A program made the translations under genes and the position numbers. A stretch of 64,000 nucleotides of DNA, taken from NCBI GenBank assembly GCA_045576655.1, contig JAZNGW010000029.1, positions 43,269 to 107,268 of the forward strand, in the 5' to 3' direction. The notes below the pieces were generated by a model. That model was not told where the DNA came from, searched no databases, and saw only the letters and a program-made list of their open reading frames with translations. Shown piece by piece: positions 18,722 to 26,867 of this stretch. Origin of the DNA: RGIG8745 sp045576655. Lineage in GTDB: Bacteria; Bacteroidota; Bacteroidia; Bacteroidales; Bacteroidaceae. Each line of letters opens with the position of its first letter. Position 1 is the stretch's first letter.

Positions 18722-18990
18722 GCGCTATAAATCAGCACTATCGCGCTGAAAACCCTGCTTCACCTCGGTGCAAAACCGTCGATACCCCGCTCCTTATTTC
18801 CCGCCCCCTCGCTGAAAACTATAAATAAAAGTAATATTTGTACAAATAATAGTTTTATTTATATAAATATTAGTTTTATTCTTACAAATATAAGTTTTAT
18901 TTATACTTTTCTCCGAGGGATTGCAAAATATCTACCGAGGCGGCGCAAAATATCCGCCGAGGTGGAGGTAAGTTTCTACCGCAGTGGTGT
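18722..18990. repeat. Degenerate 21-22 bp tandem arrays, including four clear palindromic units
   Basis: The clear part is four head-to-tail 21-bp units at 18822-18842, 18843-18863, 18864-18884 and 18885-18905, A/T-rich, with arms like AAATAA...TTATTT around AGT. Before it (18722-18821) and after it (18906-18990) the sequence also repeats loosely at 21-22 bp (GCGCT at 18722 and 18743; CAAAATAT with CCGAGGYGG at about 18924 and 18946). The array lies between converging genes. No ORF here is credible. Confidence 0.7.
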
Positions 18991-19245
18991 CGTTTTCGGG
19001 CGGGGTCCGACCGCCCGAAAGCGCAAGCAGTGTAGGGGCTCCGTAGGGTGCGGACCTATGTGTCCGCCCGAAAAGGCTGTGTCAATTGTTAGGCACGGAA
19101 GTCGCAGACATACACTGATACCATTCTGACGCAATACATTGCGCCCCTGCGACACCGTGTTGTTCCGTGATTCCAGTGTGCTCCGTGCCTTAAAATCGGC
19201 AATCTGCGTAATCTGCGGGAGCAAAAATACCGTGTTCTAACAAAA
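18991..19245. repeat. Dispersed intergenic repeat sequence
   Basis: No gene. It contains a hairpin-like GGGTGCGGAC...GTCCGCCC (about 19046-19067). It also contains GCAATCTGCGTAATCTGCGGGAGC (19198-19221 region), the reverse complement of which resembles the start of the duplicated repeat at 48364 and 48656, so this is a member of a family spread through the window. Confidence 0.5.
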
Positions 19246-19397
19246 AGAGGGTGTATCAAAATGCAGAAATGCTATCAAATAGTCATGTTATCCTGAACGT
19301 TAGTGAAGGATCTCAGCATCCAAATACGAGATTCTTCCTCCCTTAAGGTCGTCAGAATGACAAAATGATAGTAAGTTTTCATTTTGATACACCCTCT
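19246..19397. mobile_element. MITE-like element with 18-bp perfect terminal inverted repeats
   Basis: AGAGGGTGTATCAAAATG at 19246-19263 is the exact reverse complement of 19380-19397. The 152-bp interior has no ORF and includes a stretch around TCCTGAACG...GATCTCAGCATC...GTCAGAATGAC of a kind I recognise from bacterial intergenic repeats. Flanking target duplications are not obvious. The shape fits a non-autonomous element moved by a transposase elsewhere. Confidence 0.6.
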
Positions 19398-19540
19398 ACA
19401 ACATACGTTATTAGTTGGTTTTGTCCTTGTTTCAGTTTTTATGACTTCACGCTGGCTGTCCTTTTGCTTTAACCCCTAAATCCTGTTCCCTAATCTCTGA
19501 ACATTAAAGTTTGAATTTATCGGCTACTGGAGAGTTTTTA

Positions 19541-21841
19541 TCAATATCCGGGGTTCTGAGTCATTGACATGTTGTAGTTCATCTCGTTAGATGGGATAGG
19601 CCAAAGACTTTGATATGCGGATATTCCATATGCCTGTTCGGCAAATCCGTTGCGCTTCATGAAGGCAAAGTTGCTGGTGCCAAATAGAAGTAATTGTCTG
19701 CGTACATCTTTTATGCCCTCTAAACCAGAGGTTTCAACAGAGATTTCTTTTGTGTTGCTTATCTCATTTATTATTCTATCAGCTTCTTCTGCATTTTCTG
19801 TGTGATAGAGGCATTCGGCATGAGATAGCATCACATCGGTATATGTCATCAACGGTATGATTGGTGCGGACTGTACAGTTATGCTTCCGCGTGTGCCATG
19901 TTCGCATTGGAATGCAAATATAATTTCTTCTCCACCTCTGGCTTCGTTGATGCGATTAATACAATCTGGTTCACTGTAGTTCGAATTGTCCAAGGTGTAG
20001 TGTCCTGCATCAATAACTTGCTGTAACAGAATGTCTGCATCTTCATAGTTGCCTTCGTACATCAGAATGTCTGCAAGCAGAATGCGGACTACGTCCTTTG
20101 ACATGAAGAAATAGTCCATGCTATTGCCGCTCAACGTATTTAGATGCTTCTCTTCTAAGACCTCCATTGATTTGTTGAGCCAGTCTTTTAGGTATGCGAA
20201 TATTTCTTCTGGTTCAGTTCGTGGGAGTTGTGTCGTGCCGTTGTCATATTGATTATGTTTCCAAACGAAAGGTACTCCTCCCCAAGCTATCACCATATTG
20301 TAATAGTTAATAGCCAAAAGTACATTTAAACGTTCCTGCCAAACTCCGAGAGCGGATGCATCTGCTGACTTAATGGAGAGATTGCGGTTGATAGCAGTGT
20401 AGAAGTTGCTCCAACAGTCATTGATGTTGCTTGAAGAAGGATAGATGTATTGAGAGACGATATTAGGTATCTCTGGGTTGAAATGGTAAAGTTGTTCGAT
20501 GGCGTTGTAGTCGGAGAATGCCTCTGCCATATAAACCATTATGGCATTAATTGCTGCTTTTCCGGATTCGCCAGGCATGATATTTGTGTTTGTGGTTATT
20601 GTGCCTTCTGTGTTTTCTGTGCCCTTCTGACTAACGTGTATTGATGCAACTACGTTGCCTATGTAGTCGTATAGGTCGATATTGGTAGCGTATGTTGTAG
20701 TTGCTTCTGTTGCAGCCACCTTGATTTTCAGTTTGTCGCCATTTAATTCTTTATCCAGGGTTATGTGTCCTCTTGTATTCCCGCCTTCATAGCCTTCTTC
20801 ATATAGTCCGTTCCAAAAGCTTTCTTCCGTAACGGTGTTGTCTGGTTCGACATTAAGATTGCCGTCATTTAATTGACGCTCAAGAAAGACTGGTATAGGC
20901 GATGAAATGGTGATTTCATATTCGCAACCTTCAGCAGGTGCTTCTATGCTGTCAGAAGAAAGTCGGACACGTTCGCCTTCTTTTAAAATCTCGTTGCCTG
21001 CCACACCGTCGTCATTCCAGTCAATAAAACCGATGAGCGGTTTTACCTCGACTGCTACTCCCAGTTCTTCATATCGCTCTCGCACGTTTTCCTCAATCTC
21101 TGTTATATTGCTTGCCAACATCCCCTTATCTTTACTTATTGTAGCTATTGTTGACTCTGAGAAATTGCCGTTTACGCTGAACTCCATACAAAGTCTGTGA
21201 AGATATTCTGTAAGTTCAGCTTCTTCTCTGTCAGCTAATATGAGAGAGGAAATAGCAATCAGTGCAGCAGCGGCATCGGTGCCGTCTGCGATGGAGATGT
21301 TGGTTGCGTCATTCTTCTTTGAATATTCTTCTAAACCGAAAGCAGCGAACAGTTCCTTTTGTGCTTGGTTGTTGGCATCTGAGAAACTGTAGCCTTTTTG
21401 CAGAATAAGGTTTAGCACACGCTGATATTTGATGTGTGTGAGTATGTTTACATTTATAGATGTAACGTCGGACAAATCAACTATAGCTCGCAGATTGAGC
21501 GTGCCAGAGGATAGTTCTCCCTTGACTTCGTTGAAGAAATATCCGTTAGCAGATAAGTCTGCGAATTGTGACACCAATTGTTTAGCTCCAAATGAGAAAT
21601 TTCCTGCATGGTCATAGATGGTAGTTGAAAACATTGTGCCTAAGGTAGACATATCGCCATCAAGCGGCTGCATTGTGATAGTAGTTCCGCTAACAAAGGG
21701 GCCTTTCTCCACTTTTCCGCAAACATTGTATACGTCAGGTTTTAAATCTTCGTAACCATCTCCATTCTCATTGCCGCAAGAAGACAACATGAAACAGCAT
21801 ACCAGTAGTGAACATGCATTTATTAATATTTTCTCATTCAT
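19541..21841 (-). CDS. Lipoprotein with unusual N-terminal half and SusD-like C-terminal half
   Basis: 766 aa. The N-terminus is a lipoprotein signal (LVCCFMLSSCGNE, lipobox Cys near residue 22). Residues about 35-180 (VEKGPFVSGTTITMQPLD, NILTHIKYQRVLNL) are a conserved lipoprotein domain of unknown role; about 280-400 may be a carbohydrate-binding or Ig-like region. From about 405 it resembles SusD/RagB: an AEAFSDYNAIEQLYHF-type helix, RILLADILMYEGNYEDAD, and the typical ending WPIPSNEMNYNMSMTQNPGY. SusD proteins bind glycans at the surface for a SusC porin, but no SusC gene is adjacent. It lies 43 bp after the DPP IV gene, so it may be cotranscribed. The glycan role is inference. Confidence 0.75.
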   Translation of the reverse strand: MNEKILINACSLLVCCFMLSSCGNENGDGYEDLKPDVYNVCGKVEKGPFVSGTTITMQPLDGDMSTLGTMFSTTIYDHAGNFSFGAKQLVSQFADLSANGYFFNEVKGELSSGTLNLRAIVDLSDVTSINVNILTHIKYQRVLNLILQKGYSFSDANNQAQKELFAAFGLEEYSKKNDATNISIADGTDAAAALIAISSLILADREEAELTEYLHRLCMEFSVNGNFSESTIATISKDKGMLASNITEIEENVRERYEELGVAVEVKPLIGFIDWNDDGVAGNEILKEGERVRLSSDSIEAPAEGCEYEITISSPIPVFLERQLNDGNLNVEPDNTVTEESFWNGLYEEGYEGGNTRGHITLDKELNGDKLKIKVAATEATTTYATNIDLYDYIGNVVASIHVSQKGTENTEGTITTNTNIMPGESGKAAINAIMVYMAEAFSDYNAIEQLYHFNPEIPNIVSQYIYPSSSNINDCWSNFYTAINRNLSIKSADASALGVWQERLNVLLAINYYNMVIAWGGVPFVWKHNQYDNGTTQLPRTEPEEIFAYLKDWLNKSMEVLEEKHLNTLSGNSMDYFFMSKDVVRILLADILMYEGNYEDADILLQQVIDAGHYTLDNSNYSEPDCINRINEARGGEEIIFAFQCEHGTRGSITVQSAPIIPLMTYTDVMLSHAECLYHTENAEEADRIINEISNTKEISVETSGLEGIKDVRRQLLLFGTSNFAFMKRNGFAEQAYGISAYQSLWPIPSNEMNYNMSMTQNPGY

Positions 21842-21884
21842 AGTTGTGGATTTTAATTAATGAAAATATTAGCCTTTGAACGGC

Positions 21885-24122
21885 TTATCTTCCTCCTGCA
21901 GGGAGGTTCTTGAGCCAGTAGTCGGTCATGGACTTGCGCAGGTGGAAGGTTGTTCCTGGACGCTCGTTGATGCTGTGCGAGCGCATAGGGTAGGAGATCT
22001 GCGAGAACACCTTGCCGTGGCGGACAAGTTCGTTGACGAGCATTTCGCAACTCTGGTAGTGGACATTGTCGTCGCCTGTGCCGTGGATGAGCAGGAGGTT
22101 ACCCTTGAGACCTTCGGCGTAGGTTATTGGCGAGCCTTTGCGGTAGCCCTCGGAGTTGTTCTGAGGCGTGTCCATGTAGCGTTCCTGATAGATGGTGTCG
22201 TAGAGGCGCTGGTCTGCCACGAAGGCTACGGCTATGCCTGTGTGGAACACGTCGGGATAGCGGAACATGCAGTTGAGTGTCTGGCTGCCGCCGCCGCTCC
22301 AACCTGTCACGCCGATGCGGCTGAGGTCGAGGAATGAGTATTGGCGGGCGAGGTCCTGCACTCCGCGCGCCTGGTCTTCGCAGGCGAATGTGCCCACTTC
22401 GCCGTAGATGCACTTGCGCCATTCGCGGCCGCGAGGGCAGTTGGCTCCGCGGTTGTCAATGCTGATGACGATGTAGCCCTGGTTGGCGAGGTACTGGTGC
22501 CAGAGGCTGCCGCCTCCCCATACGTCCTGCACGGTGGAGTTGGCTGGTTCGCCGTAGATGTCGAGGATGACAGGGTATTTCTTTGTGGAGTCGAAGTCGA
22601 CAGGTTTGATCATCCAGCCGTCGAGCAGCCAGTTGCCTGAGCGTACCTGGAAGAACTCTTTGCCGTTGAGGCCGAGAGTGCGGTATTGTTCCTTTGCCTT
22701 AGCGTTGTCGGTGATGAGGCGCACGGGTTTGTGTGAAGGCAGTGACACCATGCTGATTACTGGCGGTGTCTCTGTGTTGCTGAATGTGTGGACTGCCCAT
22801 TTGCCCGAAGGGGATATGTTGTAGGCGTGCTGTCCGCTCTGGTCGGCAGGACTGAGACGCTTTGATTCGCCCTTGCCAAAGAGGCGTGCCTGATAGAGGT
22901 AGCGCTGTGTGGCGTTGTATGGCGATGCTATGAAGTAGACGAGTCCGCGCTCTGTGTCGATGCCCACTTCATTGATGAAGTCGAAGTTGCCCTTTGTCAC
23001 TGGCAATATCTGTTTTCCGTCGCGGCTGATGCGGTAGAGGTGGCGCCATCCGTCGCGTTCGCTCACCCATGTGAAGAACTTGCCTCCCTTGAGCCAGTGG
23101 ATGTTGTCGTTGGTGTCGAGCCATGCGGCATCGGTGTCGGTGAAGATGTTGACAGGCTCAGTCTGTCCTATCTTGACAGTCCACACGCGATTGGTGTTCT
23201 GCTGGCGGTTCATCTGCTGGATGAAGAGTTCGTTGCTCTCAGGGATGAAGTCCATGCGCGGGATGTAGTTGTTGCGCGGATCGCCAGGGATGTTTATCCA
23301 TGTAGTGGGTCCGCCGTCGGCGCTGACATATCCCACCTTGACGGCTGAGTTTGTTGTTCCTGCCTTAGGGTAAGGGAATCGCTGTATGGTAGGGTAGAGC
23401 GAATCGACGTTGTTGATGATGTCGAACCATCCTGTGCCCTCGGTGTCGCTCTGCCAGTAGGCGATGTGCTTGCCGTCGGGACTCCATCGGAATCCGTCGC
23501 GGCAGTTGAACTCTTCTTCATATACCCAGTCGAACGTGCCGTTGACGATGAGGTCGCTGCCGTCACTGGTGAGTTGCACCACCTTGCCGTCGGCGATGGT
23601 CTCGACATATATGTTGTTCTGGCTGACGTATGCCACGCGAGTGCCGTCGGGCGAGAACTTGGCGAACATCATTGTTGCTTCAGGGCACTGGCGGCCGAGC
23701 TGGCGCAGAGTGCCGTCGGCGGTGTTCAGCACCCAGTAGTCGCCACGGGTGTCGTAGCGCCACACGCGGCGTGTGTTGGTGTAGATGAGCACCTTGCTGT
23801 TGTCGGCCGAGAAAGTGAAACTGCGTACAGGTATCTGCTTGCCTGTGGCAGGATTTATCAATTTGTCAGCGCTGATGATTACTTCGCGCTGGTTGTCTTT
23901 GGCTGTGTATGCCACTATTTCGTTCTTTCCTTCAGCGTTGCGCTCTGTCTTCGAGTAGCGGTCGCCGTCAATCCAGTTGACATTGCTGCCTCCTTCCGTG
24001 CGGATGAGTCCGCCATAGACGGCTTCGTGCAGGGTTGGGATGTGAGGTTTCTGGGCTTGCGCCATGACTGCTGCCACGATTATGAGGCTGGCTGCCAACG
24101 TTGATTTGAGTGTGTTTGTCAT
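21885..24122 (-). CDS. Dipeptidyl peptidase IV (S9B family)
   Basis: 745 aa with a signal peptide (LKSTLAASLIIVAAVMAQAQ). Residues about 40-490 form the eight-bladed propeller and the rest the alpha/beta hydrolase. The catalytic Ser is S609 in GWSGGGS, the Asp lies in HGTGDDNVHYQS (684-685) and the His is H716 in RSHSI. The double Glu in DWVYEEEF (202-204) matches the DPP IV motif that holds the free N-terminus, so I prefer DPP IV over prolyl tripeptidyl or acylaminoacyl peptidases. It removes X-Pro dipeptides in the periplasm, fitting a peptide-using organism. It begins 9 bp after the DUF805 gene. Confidence 0.93.
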   Translation of the reverse strand: MTNTLKSTLAASLIIVAAVMAQAQKPHIPTLHEAVYGGLIRTEGGSNVNWIDGDRYSKTERNAEGKNEIVAYTAKDNQREVIISADKLINPATGKQIPVRSFTFSADNSKVLIYTNTRRVWRYDTRGDYWVLNTADGTLRQLGRQCPEATMMFAKFSPDGTRVAYVSQNNIYVETIADGKVVQLTSDGSDLIVNGTFDWVYEEEFNCRDGFRWSPDGKHIAYWQSDTEGTGWFDIINNVDSLYPTIQRFPYPKAGTTNSAVKVGYVSADGGPTTWINIPGDPRNNYIPRMDFIPESNELFIQQMNRQQNTNRVWTVKIGQTEPVNIFTDTDAAWLDTNDNIHWLKGGKFFTWVSERDGWRHLYRISRDGKQILPVTKGNFDFINEVGIDTERGLVYFIASPYNATQRYLYQARLFGKGESKRLSPADQSGQHAYNISPSGKWAVHTFSNTETPPVISMVSLPSHKPVRLITDNAKAKEQYRTLGLNGKEFFQVRSGNWLLDGWMIKPVDFDSTKKYPVILDIYGEPANSTVQDVWGGGSLWHQYLANQGYIVISIDNRGANCPRGREWRKCIYGEVGTFACEDQARGVQDLARQYSFLDLSRIGVTGWSGGGSQTLNCMFRYPDVFHTGIAVAFVADQRLYDTIYQERYMDTPQNNSEGYRKGSPITYAEGLKGNLLLIHGTGDDNVHYQSCEMLVNELVRHGKVFSQISYPMRSHSINERPGTTFHLRKSMTDYWLKNLPAGGR

Positions 24123-24131
24123 TACTGGTAT

Positions 24132-24689
24132 TTATTCTGGTTGTTTGTTTCCGTTAAATATCTCTTCGGGATGTGGTACTGTTGAATTATGTATCTCCGA
24201 CTCTGACACGTACTTTGGCGAAGGGCCGTATTTGTTGGTCTTTTCGCTGCTGTCTTGGCAGAGGAAGATGAGCAGGATGATGCGGTAGATAAACAGCAGG
24301 ATGAATATCACAAGGTAGCGTCCGATGAAGAGCAAGAGGCTCTTTAGGAACACTCCTTCGTCGCCGCTTTCGCTCGCGCTTACTACTGTGAAGATAAGGG
24401 TGGCGAGGTAGTCGATGACGAATATGGTGCCCAGCACTGCCGAGGCTACGAAATGGAGCAGCAACCACCATCCGCTTCTGCCCGTGTCGTGCAGACGGCG
24501 CACTGTAAGAGGTATGGTTGCGAGGTGGGCAATCCAGCCTAACGGCATGACAAAGACGTCGATGACGTAGACGAGTAGCATCGTCCACCAGTACTCGGAA
24601 CGGCGTGAGCGTCCCTTAAATTCAAAGGCGCGGTTGAATGCCTGTTTGACGGCATCGCCTAAGTCTAATTGAGGTTTCTCTATTAACAT
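24132..24689 (-). CDS. DUF805 family inner-membrane protein
   Basis: 185 aa from ATG 24689; a longer frame from 24755 adds 22 residues with no family resemblance. DUF805 signature: AFNRAFEFKGRSRRSEYWW, then TIPLTVRRLHDTGRSGWW, with about four membrane helices. The family is widespread and of unknown function. It sits between sufD and DPP IV on the same strand. The C-terminal tail is polar (SSEKTNKYGPSPKYVSE) and probably cytoplasmic. Confidence 0.82.
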   Translation of the reverse strand: MLIEKPQLDLGDAVKQAFNRAFEFKGRSRRSEYWWTMLLVYVIDVFVMPLGWIAHLATIPLTVRRLHDTGRSGWWLLLHFVASAVLGTIFVIDYLATLIFTVVSASESGDEGVFLKSLLLFIGRYLVIFILLFIYRIILLIFLCQDSSEKTNKYGPSPKYVSESEIHNSTVPHPEEIFNGNKQPE

Positions 24690-24766
24690 ATTGGGGATGT
24701 TTATAGGTGAATGTTTATTGTTGACGGAGGTGCCCCCCACATAAACCCTAAACAATCAACGTTACA

Positions 24767-26080
24767 TTACTTGCACAGTGCGCAACCTGTACACTTGTTC
24801 AGTTCGCCTCGGAAGCGTTTTTCCACGAGGTAGTGCAGGCGATCGCGGAGCGGCTCGAGTGTGATTTGGTCGATGACCTGTCCCACGAAGGCGAACATGA
24901 GGAGCATGCGTGCCTCTTCGAGCGGTATGCCTCGCTGCTGCATGTAGAAGAGTGCGTTGGTGTCGAGCACTCCCACTGTCGAGCCGTGGGCGCACTTCAC
25001 GTCGTCGGCGTAAATCTCAAGCATAGGCTGGGTGTACATCCTTGCGTCGGTTGAGGCGCAGAGGTTGGCGTTTGTCTCGGTGGAGAGGGTCTTCTGTGCG
25101 TCCTTCTCCACGAGGATGCGTCCGGCAAAGGCTCCGACGGCTTGTTCGTCGATGACGTACTTGTAGAGCTGGTTGCTCACGCAGTTTGGTACACGATGGT
25201 CTATGAGGGTGTTATTGTCGACGTGCTGGCTCTTGTCAGCCACTACTGCACCGTTGAGTGTGAGTTCCGCACCTTCACCGCAGAGCATCACCTCGGTGGT
25301 GTTTCGTGTGGTTCCGTTGAACAGAGTGATGTTGTTGTGGCTCACGTGGCAATCGCGTCCTGCCTTGATGTAGAGGTTGCTGAAGCGTCTGCACTTTGTG
25401 TGCGTCTCTTCGAGTTCGTACATGTCCAGGCGTGAGTTGTCGGCGCAGACTACCTCTGCCACTTGGGTGGTGAGGAAGCGCACGGAATCCATGGCGTGGT
25501 CGCAGAAGAGCAATGTGACGTCGGCGCTCTCTTCAAGGATGACGAGCAGGCGGCGGTTGACCATCATGTCCACTCCCGAACGCAGGAGGTTGACTATCTG
25601 TATAGGTTTGTCAATGCGGGTGTTCTTCGGCACATATACCACTACGCCTTCCTGTACAAGGACTGTGTTGAGGGCTGTGACGGCGTCGTCAGCCGGATTG
25701 GCCAATGATGCATAGTGCTGTTTGGCGAGTTCGGGGTGCTTGGACGCAAAATCCTTGAATGAGAAGACATAGGGTGATGTGTTTTCTCGTTGCATCAGTT
25801 CGTCGTTCTCAACAAAGAAAAGTTGCGTGCTGAGGTTGGGCACGTCGCACTTGAACGCGTCCTGCGGATTAATTGGTATGGGCAGACGCGAAAGGTTCAG
25901 TCCGTAGTCATGGCTGAAGACTTTCTGCACGTCGGTATATTTGTATCGCTCAACCTTTCGGGTTGGCAGTCCCAGGCGCTTGAAGTTCTCAAACGCCATG
26001 TCGCGCACTGCATTCATGGGCTCGCAACTGTGGCTCATGATAAGGTCGCGGCATTGGGTATAGAGTTCTGAATACTGCAT
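24767..26080 (-). CDS. sufD: Fe-S cluster assembly protein SufD
   Basis: 437 aa scaffold component of the SufBCD complex. The core beta-helix part contains VYVPKNTRIDKPIQIVNLL, SHNNITLFNGTTRNTTEVML and CAHGSTVGVLDTNALFYMQQ, all typical of SufD; the last carries the conserved His near the SufB-SufD interface. It starts 2 bp after sufC. The protein ends in NKCTGCALCK, three Cys spaced CxxCxxC, an extension outside the beta-helix core. No sufS or sufE follows it in the operon. Confidence 0.95.
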   Translation of the reverse strand: MQYSELYTQCRDLIMSHSCEPMNAVRDMAFENFKRLGLPTRKVERYKYTDVQKVFSHDYGLNLSRLPIPINPQDAFKCDVPNLSTQLFFVENDELMQRENTSPYVFSFKDFASKHPELAKQHYASLANPADDAVTALNTVLVQEGVVVYVPKNTRIDKPIQIVNLLRSGVDMMVNRRLLVILEESADVTLLFCDHAMDSVRFLTTQVAEVVCADNSRLDMYELEETHTKCRRFSNLYIKAGRDCHVSHNNITLFNGTTRNTTEVMLCGEGAELTLNGAVVADKSQHVDNNTLIDHRVPNCVSNQLYKYVIDEQAVGAFAGRILVEKDAQKTLSTETNANLCASTDARMYTQPMLEIYADDVKCAHGSTVGVLDTNALFYMQQRGIPLEEARMLLMFAFVGQVIDQITLEPLRDRLHYLVEKRFRGELNKCTGCALCK

Positions 26081-26082
26081 AA

Positions 26083-26829
26083 TCAGATGGAGTTCTTAAT
26101 CCAGTCGAATCCTTTGTTCTCTATCTCTAAGGCCAGTTCCGGTCCGCCAGTCTTGACGATGCGTCCGTCGATGAGTACGTGAACCACGTCGGGGCGGATA
26201 TAGTCGAGCAGGCGCTGGTAGTGCGTGATGACCATAGCGCTTGTTTCTGCCGAGCGGAGCTTGTTGAATCCTTCGGCAACGATGCGAAGAGCGTCGACAT
26301 CGAGTCCGGAGTCGGTCTCGTCGAGGATGCAGAACTTAGGTTCGAGCATAGCCATCTGGAAAATCTCGTTGCGCTTCTTCTCGCCGCCGCTGAATCCTTC
26401 GTTTACGGAGCGGTTTACGAGTTTGTTGTCAATCTCGACGAGCTTGCGTTTCTCGCGCATCTGCTTAAGGAAGTCGGTCGACTTGATAGGTTCCTCATCC
26501 TTTGCCTTCTGGCGTGCGTTGACAGCAGCGCGCATGAAGTTGACCATTGACACTCCAGGTATCTCTACCGGGTGCTGGAACGAGAGGAAGATGCCTGCGT
26601 GGGCGCGTTCCTCTGGTTTCATGTCGAGCAGGTTCTGTCCGTTGAAAGTGATGGTGCCCTCAGTCACTTCGTAGGCAGGGTGGCCCACGATGACATTGCT
26701 GAGCGTACTTTTGCCGGCGCCGTTGGTGCCCATGAGAGCATGGATCTCGCCGTCGTTGATGGTGAGGTCTACGCCCTTTAATATTTCTTTGCCATTGATA
26801 CTGGCATGGAGATTCTTTATTTCTAACAT
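26083..26829 (-). CDS. sufC: Fe-S cluster assembly ATPase SufC
   Basis: 248 aa ABC-type ATPase of the SufBCD complex, cytoplasmic. Walker A is GTNGAGKS, the ABC signature FSGGEKKRNEIFQM (the KKR insertion is typical of SufC), Walker B CILDETDSGLD, and the switch His is in VITHYQR. ATP binding drives the conformational change of SufB-SufD for cluster assembly. It lies between sufB (38 bp upstream) and sufD (2 bp downstream). Confidence 0.98.
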   Translation of the reverse strand: MLEIKNLHASINGKEILKGVDLTINDGEIHALMGTNGAGKSTLSNVIVGHPAYEVTEGTITFNGQNLLDMKPEERAHAGIFLSFQHPVEIPGVSMVNFMRAAVNARQKAKDEEPIKSTDFLKQMREKRKLVEIDNKLVNRSVNEGFSGGEKKRNEIFQMAMLEPKFCILDETDSGLDVDALRIVAEGFNKLRSAETSAMVITHYQRLLDYIRPDVVHVLIDGRIVKTGGPELALEIENKGFDWIKNSI

Positions 26830-26867
26830 ATAGAGTGGTTGTTATATTTGTTCTGAGTGTGAAAAGA

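Noticed and set aside
18722..18990. Possible CRISPR array
   Set aside because: The units abut each other without unique spacers, and no cas gene is in the window. The same holds for the arrays at 28369, 37654, 48257 and 58186.
18976..19224. 82-codon minus-strand ORF in the repeat region
   Set aside because: It is translated intergenic repeat sequence; the same kind of sequence recurs at 48364-48950 in other frames.
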